Source: Myxococcales bacterium (GTDB lineage: Bacteria > Myxococcota_A > Polyangia > Polyangiales > Polyangiaceae). Taken from it: a stretch of 64,000 bases of DNA. Made by a program: the position numbers and the translations under genes. The notes beneath the pieces were generated by a model, which did no database searches, had not been told where the DNA came from, and was given only the letters and a program-made list of their open reading frames with translations. Where the stretch lies: contig JADJKB010000021.1 in assembly GCA_016706225.1 (NCBI GenBank), forward strand, positions 744,001-808,000, read 5' to 3'. Below, in pieces: positions 1 through 9,397 of this stretch. Numbering within the stretch: position 1 is the first letter of the stretch; every line of letters begins with the position of its first letter.

Positions 1-2
1 AC

Positions 3-689
3 GTGACGGTGGTGGCGGCGCGTAAGCCCGAGTTCTTCACGGCGCGCGCGCCGATGTTCGAGGTCGTGGACGAGAGTGGGCTCCTCAGACCGCTGAACGA
101 GGGAATGCAAGCCGGGTCTGCATACCTGGGTGGCAACGCCCTCATCCTCGAGCAGCACCTGAGACTCGAGCCGGAGGAAATCCTCTACGTGGGGGACCAC
201 CTCTACTCGGACGTCCGCGTCACCAAAGATCTGCTCCGCTGGCGGACGGCGCTGGTCGTGCGAGACATCGAGAAAGAGATCAAGGACGTCGAGGCGTTTC
301 GGCCGAAACAGAACGTGCTCTCGGGTTTGATGGCGGAGAAGGAACGGGCCGAGCACGAACACTCGACCGCCCGCCTGGCCCTCGAGCGCATCGAGCAGCA
401 CGGGGCGTCGGCAGACCCAATCCCCCTGCGCGCGCGGCTGCACGCCGCCAAAGACCAGCTCGCCGCCCTCGACGGCCGCATCGCGCCGCTGGCCGAAGAG
501 GCGGGCTCGCTATTCAACCCCCGCTGGGGGCTCTTGATGCGGGCTGGCCTCGACAAGAGTTATCTCGCGCGGCAGCTCGAACGCTACGCCGACGCCTACA
601 CCTCGCGGGTGTCCAATTTCGGCGCGTACACTCCGTACGTCTACCTGCGCGCGCCGCGGGTCAGCCTGCCCCACGACGCGGACGCATGA
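3..689 (+). CDS. HAD-IG family 5'-nucleotidase, C-terminal part
   Basis: This is the C-terminal 228 residues of a cytosolic purine 5'-nucleotidase-like protein (cN-II-related HAD-IG family), which dephosphorylates nucleoside monophosphates. The visible landmark is the HAD motif IV segment YVGDHLYSDV, with two acidic Mg-binding residues. It is followed by RWRTALVVRDIEKEI, a long charged helical region and a C-terminal segment ending in SFGAYTPYVYLRAPR-like residues (SNFGAYTPYVYLRAP). The nucleophile motif DxDxT is missing because the gene runs off the left edge. The GTG at position 3 is therefore only the first in-frame codon, not a credible start. No operon partner can be judged on the left; the next gene begins 64 bases downstream on the same strand. 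Confidence 0.85.
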   Translation: MTVVAARKPEFFTARAPMFEVVDESGLLRPLNEGMQAGSAYLGGNALILEQHLRLEPEEILYVGDHLYSDVRVTKDLLRWRTALVVRDIEKEIKDVEAFRPKQNVLSGLMAEKERAEHEHSTARLALERIEQHGASADPIPLRARLHAAKDQLAALDGRIAPLAEEAGSLFNPRWGLLMRAGLDKSYLARQLERYADAYTSRVSNFGAYTPYVYLRAPRVSLPHDADA

Positions 690-753
690 CGCCGCAGGGG
701 GGTGCCACGGCGGCCCCTATCACGCGGCAGAGAAAGTGCGCTAGTCTTGGCCT

Positions 754-1098
754 GTGGAGCGCCGCTCACAGCGATACACCGTATGGCTTCCGGTGCGGGT
801 CGAAGAGCTCGAAGAGGGCATGGCCGTCAGCCACAACGTCAGCGGGCGCGGCATGCTGCTGGTCACGGCCACCACGCTCGAGGTGGGTGCACCCGTCCAC
901 ATTGTCGTGCAGTTCCCACCCGAAGGCGAGCAGGAGCGCACCGTGACCGGTCGCGTCGTGCGGGTCGAACGTAACAAAGACGATCCGGAAGGCATCTGGC
1001 CGCATCGCATCGCGGTGCAGTTCGACGAGCCCGTCGCCGACATCGAGAAGGCGCTCGCGAGCTTGGCAGAGACCGGCATCGCGAAGGTTCAGCGCTGA
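754..1098 (+). CDS. Single-domain PilZ protein
   Basis: This 114-residue protein is essentially one PilZ domain, the usual receptor fold for cyclic di-GMP. The N-terminal RxxxR motif is present (R3-R7), followed by beta strands and N28-V-S-G-R-G33, which matches the D/NxSxxG motif with Asn in the first place. The rest (GRVVRVE and HRIAVQFDEP) is a typical PilZ barrel. There is no effector domain, so it probably acts by binding a partner. The GTG start sits directly before the RxxxR motif, as is normal in this family. Binding of c-di-GMP is inferred from the motifs; the Asn variant is tolerated in many homologues. Confidence 0.85.
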   Translation: MERRSQRYTVWLPVRVEELEEGMAVSHNVSGRGMLLVTATTLEVGAPVHIVVQFPPEGEQERTVTGRVVRVERNKDDPEGIWPHRIAVQFDEPVADIEKALASLAETGIAKVQR

Positions 1099-1113
1099 AC
1101 CCGCCCACTCGCC

Positions 1114-1560
1114 TCAGCGCACCTTGCGCAGCACGCCGCGTCCGCGCCACGGAATGGTGAGGGATTCGAACCAGAGCTCGCCGCCGCGAAATTCACCGAC
1201 GGCATCGTAGGGGATCCCACCATCGTCGTAAGAGACGAGGGCCAACCGGTCGCCGGCGGCCTGCGTTACCCGGTAGCGCCGAACGGTGTTAACCCCCGTG
1301 CCGCTCACCTGCATGTTCTGCCCGTCGAAGTTCGCCACCAGCGTGCCCATCTGCGCTGCCAGCAACCCGGCGAACATCGGCTCCAGCGGAGTCTCCGGCT
1401 GGTACGAAACCAGGACCCAAGCGCCGAGCAAGCGCTGACCCGCCTCTTGACGAGCCGTCTCGCCGGCATCCCTCGGGGTCCCGCGCCGCGGACCGCATGC
1501 GGGGGCGCCGAGCAGCATCAAACTCGCAGCGAGGACGGAGAGCGCGCGGGCTTTGCTCAT
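1114..1560 (-). CDS. Small lipoprotein, lipocalin-like
   Basis: A 148-residue exported protein with a lipoprotein signal peptide: a short basic start, a hydrophobic core and the lipobox LGAPAC at about residues 17-22. The mature part contains LLGAWVLVSY, which resembles the start of lipocalin-like domains ('GtWrLvsy'), and several beta-strand stretches ending in IPWRGRGVLRKVR. No catalytic motif is visible. It converges on the PilZ gene with 15 bases between the stops. The function is unknown; it is most likely an envelope lipoprotein. Confidence 0.65.
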   Translation of the reverse strand: MSKARALSVLAASLMLLGAPACGPRRGTPRDAGETARQEAGQRLLGAWVLVSYQPETPLEPMFAGLLAAQMGTLVANFDGQNMQVSGTGVNTVRRYRVTQAAGDRLALVSYDDGGIPYDAVGEFRGGELWFESLTIPWRGRGVLRKVR

Positions 1561-1644
1561 CTTCCGGGTAGCTTACACCGCTCCCTGCGGAGGAGCGAAA
1601 CACAGCGCTCGCATCCGTCGAGACGCGTGTAAGCTGCGCTCGCC

Positions 1645-2001
1645 GTGCGCAAACCTCCGCTTGGTCCCACGACTCCGCACCGTGTGCTGCCCTCGGTATT
1701 GCTGGTGGGCGCAGCGAGTGAACTGGTACCCATCTGTCGGCAGAGCGCCGCGCTGGCCGCCGGTGCGCCCCTCGAGGTCTGCGACGTTGCCTCGGTCACG
1801 ACGCGGGCGGCCACCCTCCGGCCCTTCGCGCTCTTGGTCCCGCAAGAGATCTTGGAGTTCGATCAGGCGGAGTTCGTCGCGCTGGCGCGCACCATCAACG
1901 CAACGCTGATCCCACTGGCCAGCGAACGTGCCGGCGAGCCAGCCCTGCGAGCCGAGCTGGTCGGAGCGCTGCGCGACGCACACAAGCGCCATTCGAAGTG
2001 A
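1645..2001 (+). CDS. Hypothetical protein, possible degenerate receiver fold
   Basis: A 118-residue soluble protein starting at GTG. The alternating pattern (PSVLLVGAASELV, then CRQSAALAAGAPLEVCDVASV, then RPFALLVPQEILEFDQAEFVALARTINATLIPL) looks like the alternating strands and helices of a response-regulator receiver. The acidic pocket and phosphoacceptor Asp are not obvious, so it would be non-phosphorylatable. No ribosome binding site is evident. It starts 84 bases from the divergent lipoprotein gene. Family not recognised. Confidence 0.5.
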   Translation: MRKPPLGPTTPHRVLPSVLLVGAASELVPICRQSAALAAGAPLEVCDVASVTTRAATLRPFALLVPQEILEFDQAEFVALARTINATLIPLASERAGEPALRAELVGALRDAHKRHSK

Positions 2002-2034
2002 CACGCCCGCGCACGTACACGCGGCGCGGCGGCC

Positions 2035-2355
2035 TCAGCCCGTACGTCGAATGATGTGATACCCAAAGTCGGTCTCGACGACCCCGCTGGTCCCTCCCAC
2101 CGGCAGTGCAAACGCGGTCTGCTCGAAGGGGCCGACCATCTGCCCGCGGCCGAAGCTGCCGAGATCCCCGCCGCTCTTGCCGGATGGGCAATCCGAGTGT
2201 TCGCTCGCGAGCTTCGCGAAGTCTCCGCCGCCGTCGATCTGGGTCTTCAGCGCCTGAATTTCGGTCTGGGCCTGCGCCTGAGTGCGCGTCGCCGTCGACC
2301 GCGACGACCCCGCGTACATGAGGAGGATGTGTGATGCACGAACTTGCTCTGCCAT
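2035..2355 (-). CDS. Parvulin-type peptidyl-prolyl cis-trans isomerase
   Basis: A 106-residue stand-alone parvulin (PpiC/rotamase) domain that catalyses cis-trans isomerisation of Xaa-Pro bonds. The sequence begins VRASHILLMYAG and contains the conserved FAKLASEHSDCPS(G)KSGGDLGSFGRGQMVGPFE block and the closing FGYHIIRRTG. The frame stays open 54 codons further upstream, but the ATG at 2353-2355 is preceded by an AGAAAGG Shine-Dalgarno-like sequence and starts exactly where the family does, so it is preferred. There is no signal peptide, so the enzyme is cytoplasmic, like E. coli PpiC. Confidence 0.9.
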   Translation of the reverse strand: MAEQVRASHILLMYAGSSRSTATRTQAQAQTEIQALKTQIDGGGDFAKLASEHSDCPSGKSGGDLGSFGRGQMVGPFEQTAFALPVGGTSGVVETDFGYHIIRRTG

Positions 2356-2687
2356 GGGCGCGACCTTTCTGCCCGGAATATCGGGCGCTGCCGAACCGTA
2401 GGGGAAGCGCCGACGCGATTCAACCCGCGAGGCGTGCCTTGACGACACCGCGGACCGCAGCCCAACCTCCGAAGCACTGGACTCGACTTGGGCAGCCTTG
2501 CGATGCTCAGCTCGCAATCGTCATGAGCGGCGGAAACCCACTTGAACTACCGGCGAGGCGGGCGGATGCCTGCTGGTGCCTCTGGATGAGTCGCGAATTT
2601 CTGCCAGCTCGCGCGCCGCGGCAGACCTCGAAGAGCGCCTCTTGCCGCCGATTTTTCAGTGTGAGAGAGCGCGCGAGTCGAGACTGG
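2356..2687. other. Intergenic region between divergent genes
   Basis: 332 bases between the parvulin start and the lipoprotein start at 2688. The frame of the lipoprotein gene stays open across this stretch, but the translation is Arg/Ala-rich and has no recognisable domain, and a lipoprotein signal peptide begins at 2688. It is therefore treated as non-coding. Promoters for both divergent genes should lie here; I see no convincing -35/-10 pair or strong hairpin. Confidence 0.5.
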
Positions 2688-4277
2688 ATGGACCGCAGAC
2701 TTGCCTGGCTCTCCGTCGCCGTGTGTGTGGCCTGCGGCCCAAGCGCGACGGGTCCGGCACCCGCGGCGTCGGCGCGTCCGAGCGCGGCACCACCGAGCTG
2801 GTGCACCGCAGTGGATGCCGTGCTCCAGCGCGGCGAAACCTCGGGCCTCCACTGCCTGGAGGTCCCCAACTTCCTCATCACCGGTTTTTTTGGCCCGAAG
2901 CACAACCCGGAACGCAGCGATTTCGTCAACGCTTGTTTTGGTGGCAATGGTGACGCGGCGACGCGGCTGCGCATGAACGTGCGACCGATCGGCAAGCTCG
3001 AGTTCCGACACGCCTCGAGTCATCGACTCACGGCCGGCGGCGGATTGGATCTCGGTTTTCTGGGGCCGTGGGCGCCCAAGCTCGGCCTCCAGGCGGCGGC
3101 CGGCGAAGAGGTGGAGATCGAGGTTCTGCTCGAAGACGCCGAGATGCGGGTGTTGCCCAGCGTTGCAGAGATCTTGGGACAGGAGCTCATCGGGGCGAGC
3201 GGGGACAAGCTCGAACAGAGCCTCGAGACCTGCATCACCAGCATCTGCAATCCCGGCACCGAACAGCTGGTCTACACCGCCAAGGTCCTGGCGGCGGTGC
3301 CCGTCATCACGGTGCACTCGCACACGGATCAGCGCCGCGCGATCTCGGTCTCCGAGCTTGGTGCCAGCTTCGAGCTCGAGCAGAAACAATCGTCCAGGAC
3401 CTCGCTGCGGCTGCGCGCCAAGGAGAAGCTCAACATCGCGGCGCTGCTCGAGCCCGCCGGGGCGGCGTTCGAGGCATCGGGCACCTGCCTGCGAGCGCGC
3501 GCGACCCGAGCGCGGCGCAGTGTGCTGTCCGGCCTGAGAGAGATCGGCCTTCGAACGCTGTCCGGGCGTGCCCTCGACGAGGTCCCCAAGCTGGCGGTTC
3601 CGCTGCGCGCAGTTGCAGCTTCGACCGATGGCGCCTTCAGCGAGAACGAACGCACCACGCTGGTCCAGACCATCGAGGCCATCGAGGGAGCGGCGCGCCA
3701 GCTCGCGCTCCCCAAACCCAACAACAGCCTGTGTGCGAACCGCAGCTTGGCAGAGACCGTGCTCTCGGCCTCGAGCGCGGACAACAGCTTCCGCAGTGTG
3801 CTGGTCGACGTGCTCTCGCCGGTCCACCAGCGCCTGACCGAGCTCGCCAACGAAGGCGCGTTGCCCTGCGCGGATCCGGCCTGGTATCGCGATCTCGACC
3901 GCGACGGCTACGGCGACAAGAAGGTCTCTCAGCGATCGAGCAAACAACCGCCCGGCTACGTCGCGAACGCTCTCGACTGCTACGACGAAAACCCGGAGGC
4001 GCACCCCGGCCAGACCCGTTACTACTCACAACACCGGGGCGACGGCAGCTTCGACTTCGATTGCGACGGCAAGAGCATCAAGCGCGAGGAGGTCACGTCC
4101 GGGGGCTGCCGCTCGAGCACCATGCTGGGCATCCCGACCAAGTGCTGGGCCGACCCGGGGTGGGTGGGGTCGAGCCCCGGCTGCGGTGAGCAGGGCAAGT
4201 GGCTGGCCGAGTGCGAAATTTCCACCCTGTCATGCGGGCCGGTGAAGGAGATCCGGGTCGTCCAGGACTGTCATTGA
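2688..4277 (+). CDS. Lipoprotein with MopE-like metal-binding segment
   Basis: A 529-residue exported lipoprotein. The signal peptide (MDRRLAWLSVAVCVAC) has its lipobox Cys at residue 16, followed by an Ala/Pro/Ser linker. The central 350 residues have no family I recognise. Near the C-terminus, WYRDLDRDGYGD followed by DCYDENPEAHPGQ and FDFDCDG matches the Asp-rich MopE/thrombospondin-3-type calcium-binding repeats common in Myxococcota surface proteins. The last 60 residues are Cys-rich, probably disulphide-bonded. The ATG at 2688 was chosen because it starts the signal peptide. Confidence 0.75.
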   Translation: MDRRLAWLSVAVCVACGPSATGPAPAASARPSAAPPSWCTAVDAVLQRGETSGLHCLEVPNFLITGFFGPKHNPERSDFVNACFGGNGDAATRLRMNVRPIGKLEFRHASSHRLTAGGGLDLGFLGPWAPKLGLQAAAGEEVEIEVLLEDAEMRVLPSVAEILGQELIGASGDKLEQSLETCITSICNPGTEQLVYTAKVLAAVPVITVHSHTDQRRAISVSELGASFELEQKQSSRTSLRLRAKEKLNIAALLEPAGAAFEASGTCLRARATRARRSVLSGLREIGLRTLSGRALDEVPKLAVPLRAVAASTDGAFSENERTTLVQTIEAIEGAARQLALPKPNNSLCANRSLAETVLSASSADNSFRSVLVDVLSPVHQRLTELANEGALPCADPAWYRDLDRDGYGDKKVSQRSSKQPPGYVANALDCYDENPEAHPGQTRYYSQHRGDGSFDFDCDGKSIKREEVTSGGCRSSTMLGIPTKCWADPGWVGSSPGCGEQGKWLAECEISTLSCGPVKEIRVVQDCH

Positions 4278-4409
4278 GCTGAAATCTGCGGGCGCCGGCA
4301 GGCTGGGGTTGAGAGCCGGGGCCGGCCCGGGCAGCGCTCGATTGAACCCGGATCAGCCCCGAGATTGCCCCGATGGGCACCCTGTCCGCTATGATGCGCG
4401 CCGAGCGCG

Positions 4410-5162
4410 ATGTCCGGCGGACGACCCCGATCTTTCGTGTGCCCGGACGACCTCTGGGCAGCCTGCGAACGCATGGCTTGGCAGAGCGGGCGTCCCGTGG
4501 ACGATGTCGTCAACGAAGCCCTGCGGCGCTTCATGCAAGGTCAGCAAACGGCCGCCCCTCCGCCGCCGCCCGAGCAGCCGCGCTTTCCCCCGACGCTGAT
4601 CGCCGGACAGTCGCCCGGTTATCCGCCGCCGCCGCCCGTGCGCCAACCCTCTGCTGCGCCACCACCTCCGGCGCCCATGGCGCCGCCGCCACCACCACCG
4701 GTGAACCCGTACGCGCCGACCCCAATGCCGCCGGGCTACGGCCCACCGCCGCTGCATTCCTCCCAGACTCCGCCCGCGCCCGGTGGCTACGGACGCCCCG
4801 GTGCGCCGCCGCCGTTTCCCTCGCCTCAGCACTCACCCCAACACGCAGCGCCTGGCCCCCAGTCCATCGATGGGCCGCCAAGCTATCCGATCTTTCTGTA
4901 CTGCGAGGGTGAACGCGCTCAGATCATGCAGCCGCGCTTCATCATCGGTCGCAGCCGGAACGCCTCGGATTTCGCGATCAACGACTCGAACGTCTCGCGC
5001 CAGCACGCCGCGGTCGAGTGGCTGCGCGGGCACTACCACGTCGTGGATCTCGGCTCGACGAACGGCATCCAGTTCCAGGGCCGCCGTGTCGAACGCAAGG
5101 TCATCTACGACGGGGACATCATCATCCTCGCCGGCCACACCCTGCGCTTCGGCAAACAGTGA
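4410..5162 (+). CDS. Ribbon-helix-helix / FHA fusion protein
   Basis: A 250-residue protein in three parts. Residues 7-45 (SFVCPDDLWAACERMAWQSG..VDDVVNEALRRFM) look like a CopG-type ribbon-helix-helix DNA-binding or dimerisation unit. Residues 49-155 are a Pro-rich linker. Residues 160-250 form an FHA domain with G180-R181-S, S196-R-Q-H199 and STNG (216-219), the residues that normally bind phosphothreonine. It could place a phospho-dependent interaction on DNA or on a dimeric scaffold. It ends next to a strong hairpin shared with ahcY. The FHA assignment is secure; the RHH assignment rests on pattern only. Confidence 0.85.
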   Translation: MSGGRPRSFVCPDDLWAACERMAWQSGRPVDDVVNEALRRFMQGQQTAAPPPPPEQPRFPPTLIAGQSPGYPPPPPVRQPSAAPPPPAPMAPPPPPPVNPYAPTPMPPGYGPPPLHSSQTPPAPGGYGRPGAPPPFPSPQHSPQHAAPGPQSIDGPPSYPIFLYCEGERAQIMQPRFIIGRSRNASDFAINDSNVSRQHAAVEWLRGHYHVVDLGSTNGIQFQGRRVERKVIYDGDIIILAGHTLRFGKQ

Positions 5163-5189
5163 GCCGACGCGCCCCGGCGCGAGCGCAAG

Positions 5190-5231
5190 AAGGCGGGAAG
5201 CACGCGAGCTCGCTGCCCGGCTTGCCGCCTT
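5190..5231. terminator. Candidate bidirectional terminator hairpin
   Basis: Arms 5190-5201 (AAGGCGGGAAGC) and 5220-5231 (GCTTGCCGCCTT) pair at 11 of 12 positions around an 18-base loop, which itself contains the palindrome GCGAGCTCGC. It lies between the convergent RHH-FHA and ahcY genes. There is no long T tract, so its strength is uncertain. Confidence 0.5.
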
Positions 5232-5250
5232 CCTGTTCACTCTCGGTGAT

Positions 5251-5264
5251 GCCGAAGCTTCGGC
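5251..5264. terminator. Palindrome just after the ahcY stop
   Basis: Perfect 14-base palindrome GCCGAAGCTTCGGC one base beyond the ahcY stop codon. It may add to transcription termination or protect the 3' end. It has no T tract. Confidence 0.3.
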
Positions 5265-5265
5265 T

Positions 5266-6708
<1,443 letters not shown>

Positions 6709-6725
6709 GGTTTCTCCTAGTTCCT

Positions 6726-7736
6726 TCAATCAGTGTTGGTAGAGGTTGCGCGGCGCGCCTTGTCGCGAGCCGGAGTCTTCACGCGAGTGCCGATCAGGGT
6801 CAGGCACGGCAGGTGTGCATCGGGTCCCACCCGCACGAGGCTCGCCGGAACGCGGGTGGTGACCACGTTCTCGAGGCCGGCTGCCCGAGCAAACCCACGC
6901 AGCTCTTCCTCGGAAAATCCGAGCCAGACATCCGCCTGCTGTTCACTCATGCGCTCGTCGTCGTGCCGCGCGTAGTCGATGACCAGTACCTTGCCGCCGG
7001 GCCGAGCCAGGCGCGTCAGCTCGGCCAGCGCGGCCTTCGGGCGCGGAGCGTGGTGGAGCACCCGCGCGGCAAGGACCAGATCGGCCCCCTCACCCACGGC
7101 CGCAGCCACTCGGTCTCCCGCGATGTGGTCCTCGATCAAGGTCACGTTCGCGTAGCCATGCGCCTGCACTCGCTGCCGGGCGCGCTCGAGCTGCGCCTCG
7201 CTGCGGTCGATGGCGACGACGCGATCGTAGATGGGCGCCAAGAGGTCGAGCAGGGCACCGTCGCCGGTCCCAGCGTCGACCGCGAGCGCGTGCTCGTCGA
7301 TCAGACCCGCGAAGGCCGCCAGGTAGAAGGGAAGCTCCGCGGACACCAGGATCTCGGTGGCGACCGGCTGAGCGAAGAACTCGCGGGCCTTGGCGTCCCG
7401 GGCGGCGATCACGTCCGCAACCTTCGCGAGGCTGCCGTCAGCAGCGCAGGCACGGCGGCCCGCCTCGATGGCGTCCGCCACCACGGGATCCTTCGCCGCG
7501 TCCTCGGAGAGACGCATGAGGGTACGGGTCCCCTGACGGCGATCCGAGAGCAGCCCGGCCTGACGCAGCGGTGCGGCGTGGCGGGAGACGTTGGGCTGCG
7601 CCTCGTCGAGCAGCTCCGCGAGCTCCCCCACGGACAGCTCCTCGAGGGCGGCCAGAGCCAGCAGCCGCAAGCGCACCGGGTCACTCAGCAGCCGGTAGAG
7701 CTGCCAGCGGGTCTCACTTCCGGGGACGGACTGCAT
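6726..7736 (-). CDS. ArsR-family regulator with methyltransferase domain, SahR-like
   Basis: A 336-residue two-domain protein. Residues 10-80 form an ArsR-type winged helix (LLSDPVRLRLLALAALEELSVGELAELL, QPNVSRHAAPLRQAGLLSDRRQGTR). From about residue 115 there is a class I SAM-binding methyltransferase fold, with motif I AVDAGTGDG (152-160) and VVAIDRS. This architecture is that of SahR, an ArsR-family repressor of methionine-cycle genes that responds to SAH in some Proteobacteria. Placement directly upstream of ahcY fits that role. Whether the methyltransferase fold is catalytic or only a ligand sensor cannot be told from sequence. Confidence 0.85.
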   Translation of the reverse strand: MQSVPGSETRWQLYRLLSDPVRLRLLALAALEELSVGELAELLDEAQPNVSRHAAPLRQAGLLSDRRQGTRTLMRLSEDAAKDPVVADAIEAGRRACAADGSLAKVADVIAARDAKAREFFAQPVATEILVSAELPFYLAAFAGLIDEHALAVDAGTGDGALLDLLAPIYDRVVAIDRSEAQLERARQRVQAHGYANVTLIEDHIAGDRVAAAVGEGADLVLAARVLHHAPRPKAALAELTRLARPGGKVLVIDYARHDDERMSEQQADVWLGFSEEELRGFARAAGLENVVTTRVPASLVRVGPDAHLPCLTLIGTRVKTPARDKARRATSTNTD

Positions 7737-7746
7737 GGGCGAGGGA

Positions 7747-7775
7747 TCTATATTCTTTCATTCGCATGGATGCAA
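7747..7775 (-). promoter_or_regulatory. Sigma-70-type promoter of the regulator-ahcY operon
   Basis: On the minus strand TTGCAT (7775-7770) and TATAGA (7752-7747) are separated by 17 bases, a good match to TTGACA-17-TATAAT. The -10 box ends 10 bases before the ATG, so the leader would be very short. Confidence 0.55.
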
Positions 7776-7778
7776 GTG
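7759..7778. promoter_or_regulatory. Candidate operator dyad for the ArsR-type regulator
   Basis: CATTCGCAT-GG-ATGCAAGTG is an imperfect inverted repeat matching at 7 of 9 positions, with a perfect GCAT/ATGC core. It covers the -35 box of the adjacent promoter, where a repressor would block RNA polymerase. Assignment to the regulator is inference from position. Confidence 0.45.
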
Positions 7779-7864
7779 AGGCAAAAATGGCCGCATTTCC
7801 GCCATAGCCGCCGCATCCAGCCCGGACGCGGCCCTCCGGAGCCGACCCGCTCGGCCCAGCGGGC

Positions 7865-9178
7865 TCAGGGCGCCGGGTTCGTCGCGGCCTGTGTCACTTC
7901 GTCCGGGGAGAATCGGAGGTTGTCGAGGAGGACCGTGGAGTCGAGCACCGCGTCGCCCATGTCCCAGATCGCAAAGCGCAATGTGACGATGCTGCGGGGT
8001 GTCACCGGCGATTGTGTGACGAGCCAGCCCGTCGCGGCGCTCTGATCGAAGCCCGTCTTGTCGAGCAAACCTACGCCGAGCGGACAGTCGAACTGTTTGC
8101 CTCCGGCGCTCTGCGCCTTGCACGCTCTCAAGTAGGCGTTGTTGACACTCACTGGGTTGCCTTCGCCGTCGAAGGCGATGTTGCCCGACTGCGCGTTCTT
8201 GGGCGCCGGGAACTGCAGCGCAACGAAGAAGTCGTTGTACTTGGTGCAGACGTACTGCGGAAACTCGTACGTGTAGTAGTTGAAGTCGACCAGCAGACTC
8301 TTGGCGTTGCTTGGCACCCGAATCGAGAGCTCGAGCGCGGCGGGGTCGTTCGTGGTCTTGTCCTTCTCGGTGATCACCTTGCAGGTCGGTGAGTCGATGG
8401 GGAAGCCGGGCGGCGCCTGGCCTTTGGTCCCCATCGATGCGCCACTCACGGGTTGGTAGTCCGCATCCCCGGCCTCACGCGCGGTGCCGCTCGAGAGCGC
8501 GAGCACGCGTGAGCCCTCTCGAGGCAACACGTTCGTGCCGAAGCTCGGCAAGAGGCCATGGGACTTGTCGTTCATGCCGGTTTTGCCGTCCGCCATCACC
8601 CATTTGGCCTGGATCACCCCCCACTTCTTGTCCTGCAGCGTCGCCGTCTGACACACGCCGAGCGCGCGAGCGCCGTTCAGCGGGTCGGGATCGGCGACGC
8701 TGGTCACGGTGCTGTCGCAAGGTGCGAAGTCGTCCGCCGTGCCCGAGCAATCTTCATCGACACCGTTGCCAGCGTAGTCGACGGCGCCGGGGTTCACGTT
8801 CGGATCCTTGTCGTCACAATCTCCATCCGCCTCACCGAAGCAGTCCCCATCGGCGTCCGTGCCGGTGGGCGTGCAGGCCGGCACGTTGCCCGTCCCGCCA
8901 GTCGAGGTACCGCCGACACCCCCGACACCTCCTCCGCCGGAACCGGCCATGCCCGCAGCGCCGCCGGTGTTCGAGCCACACGAACACGGCCCGAACGCGA
9001 GACCGTTCTTGATGCAGCTCTGCGTACCCTTGCAGTCCGCTGGACCGAGACAGGAACGAGAGTCCCCCAGGTTGCAGAGCTTGCCTTCGTTGCTGTTCGA
9101 ACCGCAGGCCGCGCCGACAGCGAGCGCCACGAGAGCAAACCCCAACACACCACCGAACCCGCCGTGTCGCACCTTCAT
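7865..9178 (-). CDS. Lipoprotein with MopE-type repeats and choice-of-anchor-like domain
   Basis: A 437-residue exported protein. The signal peptide ends in the lipobox AVGAAC and is followed by a Cys-rich segment, a Gly-rich linker and a MopE-type metal-binding repeat (TDADGDCFGEADGDCDDKDPNVNPGAVDYAG, in part). The C-terminal 260 residues resemble bacterial 'choice-of-anchor L' beta-sandwich domains, ending RFAIWDMGDAVLDSTVLLDNLRF. A GTG two codons upstream (9184) is an alternative start. The ATG is preceded by GGTGGG. It is likely anchored in the outer membrane with a calcium-binding, adhesin-like ectodomain. Confidence 0.75.
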   Translation of the reverse strand: MKVRHGGFGGVLGFALVALAVGAACGSNSNEGKLCNLGDSRSCLGPADCKGTQSCIKNGLAFGPCSCGSNTGGAAGMAGSGGGGVGGVGGTSTGGTGNVPACTPTGTDADGDCFGEADGDCDDKDPNVNPGAVDYAGNGVDEDCSGTADDFAPCDSTVTSVADPDPLNGARALGVCQTATLQDKKWGVIQAKWVMADGKTGMNDKSHGLLPSFGTNVLPREGSRVLALSSGTAREAGDADYQPVSGASMGTKGQAPPGFPIDSPTCKVITEKDKTTNDPAALELSIRVPSNAKSLLVDFNYYTYEFPQYVCTKYNDFFVALQFPAPKNAQSGNIAFDGEGNPVSVNNAYLRACKAQSAGGKQFDCPLGVGLLDKTGFDQSAATGWLVTQSPVTPRSIVTLRFAIWDMGDAVLDSTVLLDNLRFSPDEVTQAATNPAP

Positions 9179-9310
9179 GTTCACCCACCGCTCAGATCAG
9201 AGGATCTCGACTCCATCAGTACCAGACGCCGGCCTTCGGGGCATGAGCTGGGCCCGCCGAGGGGCGGACGGCGGCCAGCCGGAGCGCCGCCCGAACGAGG
9301 GGCGGTCTGG

Positions 9311-9340
9311 CCGGTCCGGGCAACGGATTGGCCGGACCGG
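9311..9340. repeat. GC-rich inverted repeat in a divergent intergenic region
   Basis: CCGGTCCGG (9311-9319) and CCGGACCGG (9332-9340) are perfect inverted arms around a 12-base loop. They lie between two divergently transcribed lipoprotein genes, so a terminator role is unlikely; an operator or leader hairpin is possible. Confidence 0.4.
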
Positions 9341-9397
9341 TCACTGATCGCGGAGCCAATGTAGGACAGAGTACTACTCATGGAGGCCCGAGATATC

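Noticed and set aside
2547..4004. 485-codon open frame on the minus strand
   Set aside because: Antisense to the lipoprotein with signal peptide and MopE-like motif; its own translation has no signal or family.
4560..4870. CCG-rich stretch considered as a regulatory repeat
   Set aside because: It encodes the Pro-rich linker of the RHH-FHA protein.
6709..7864. SAH riboswitch upstream of ahcY
   Set aside because: ahcY follows the regulator gene after only 17 bases and the operon leader is about 10 bases, too short for the aptamer.
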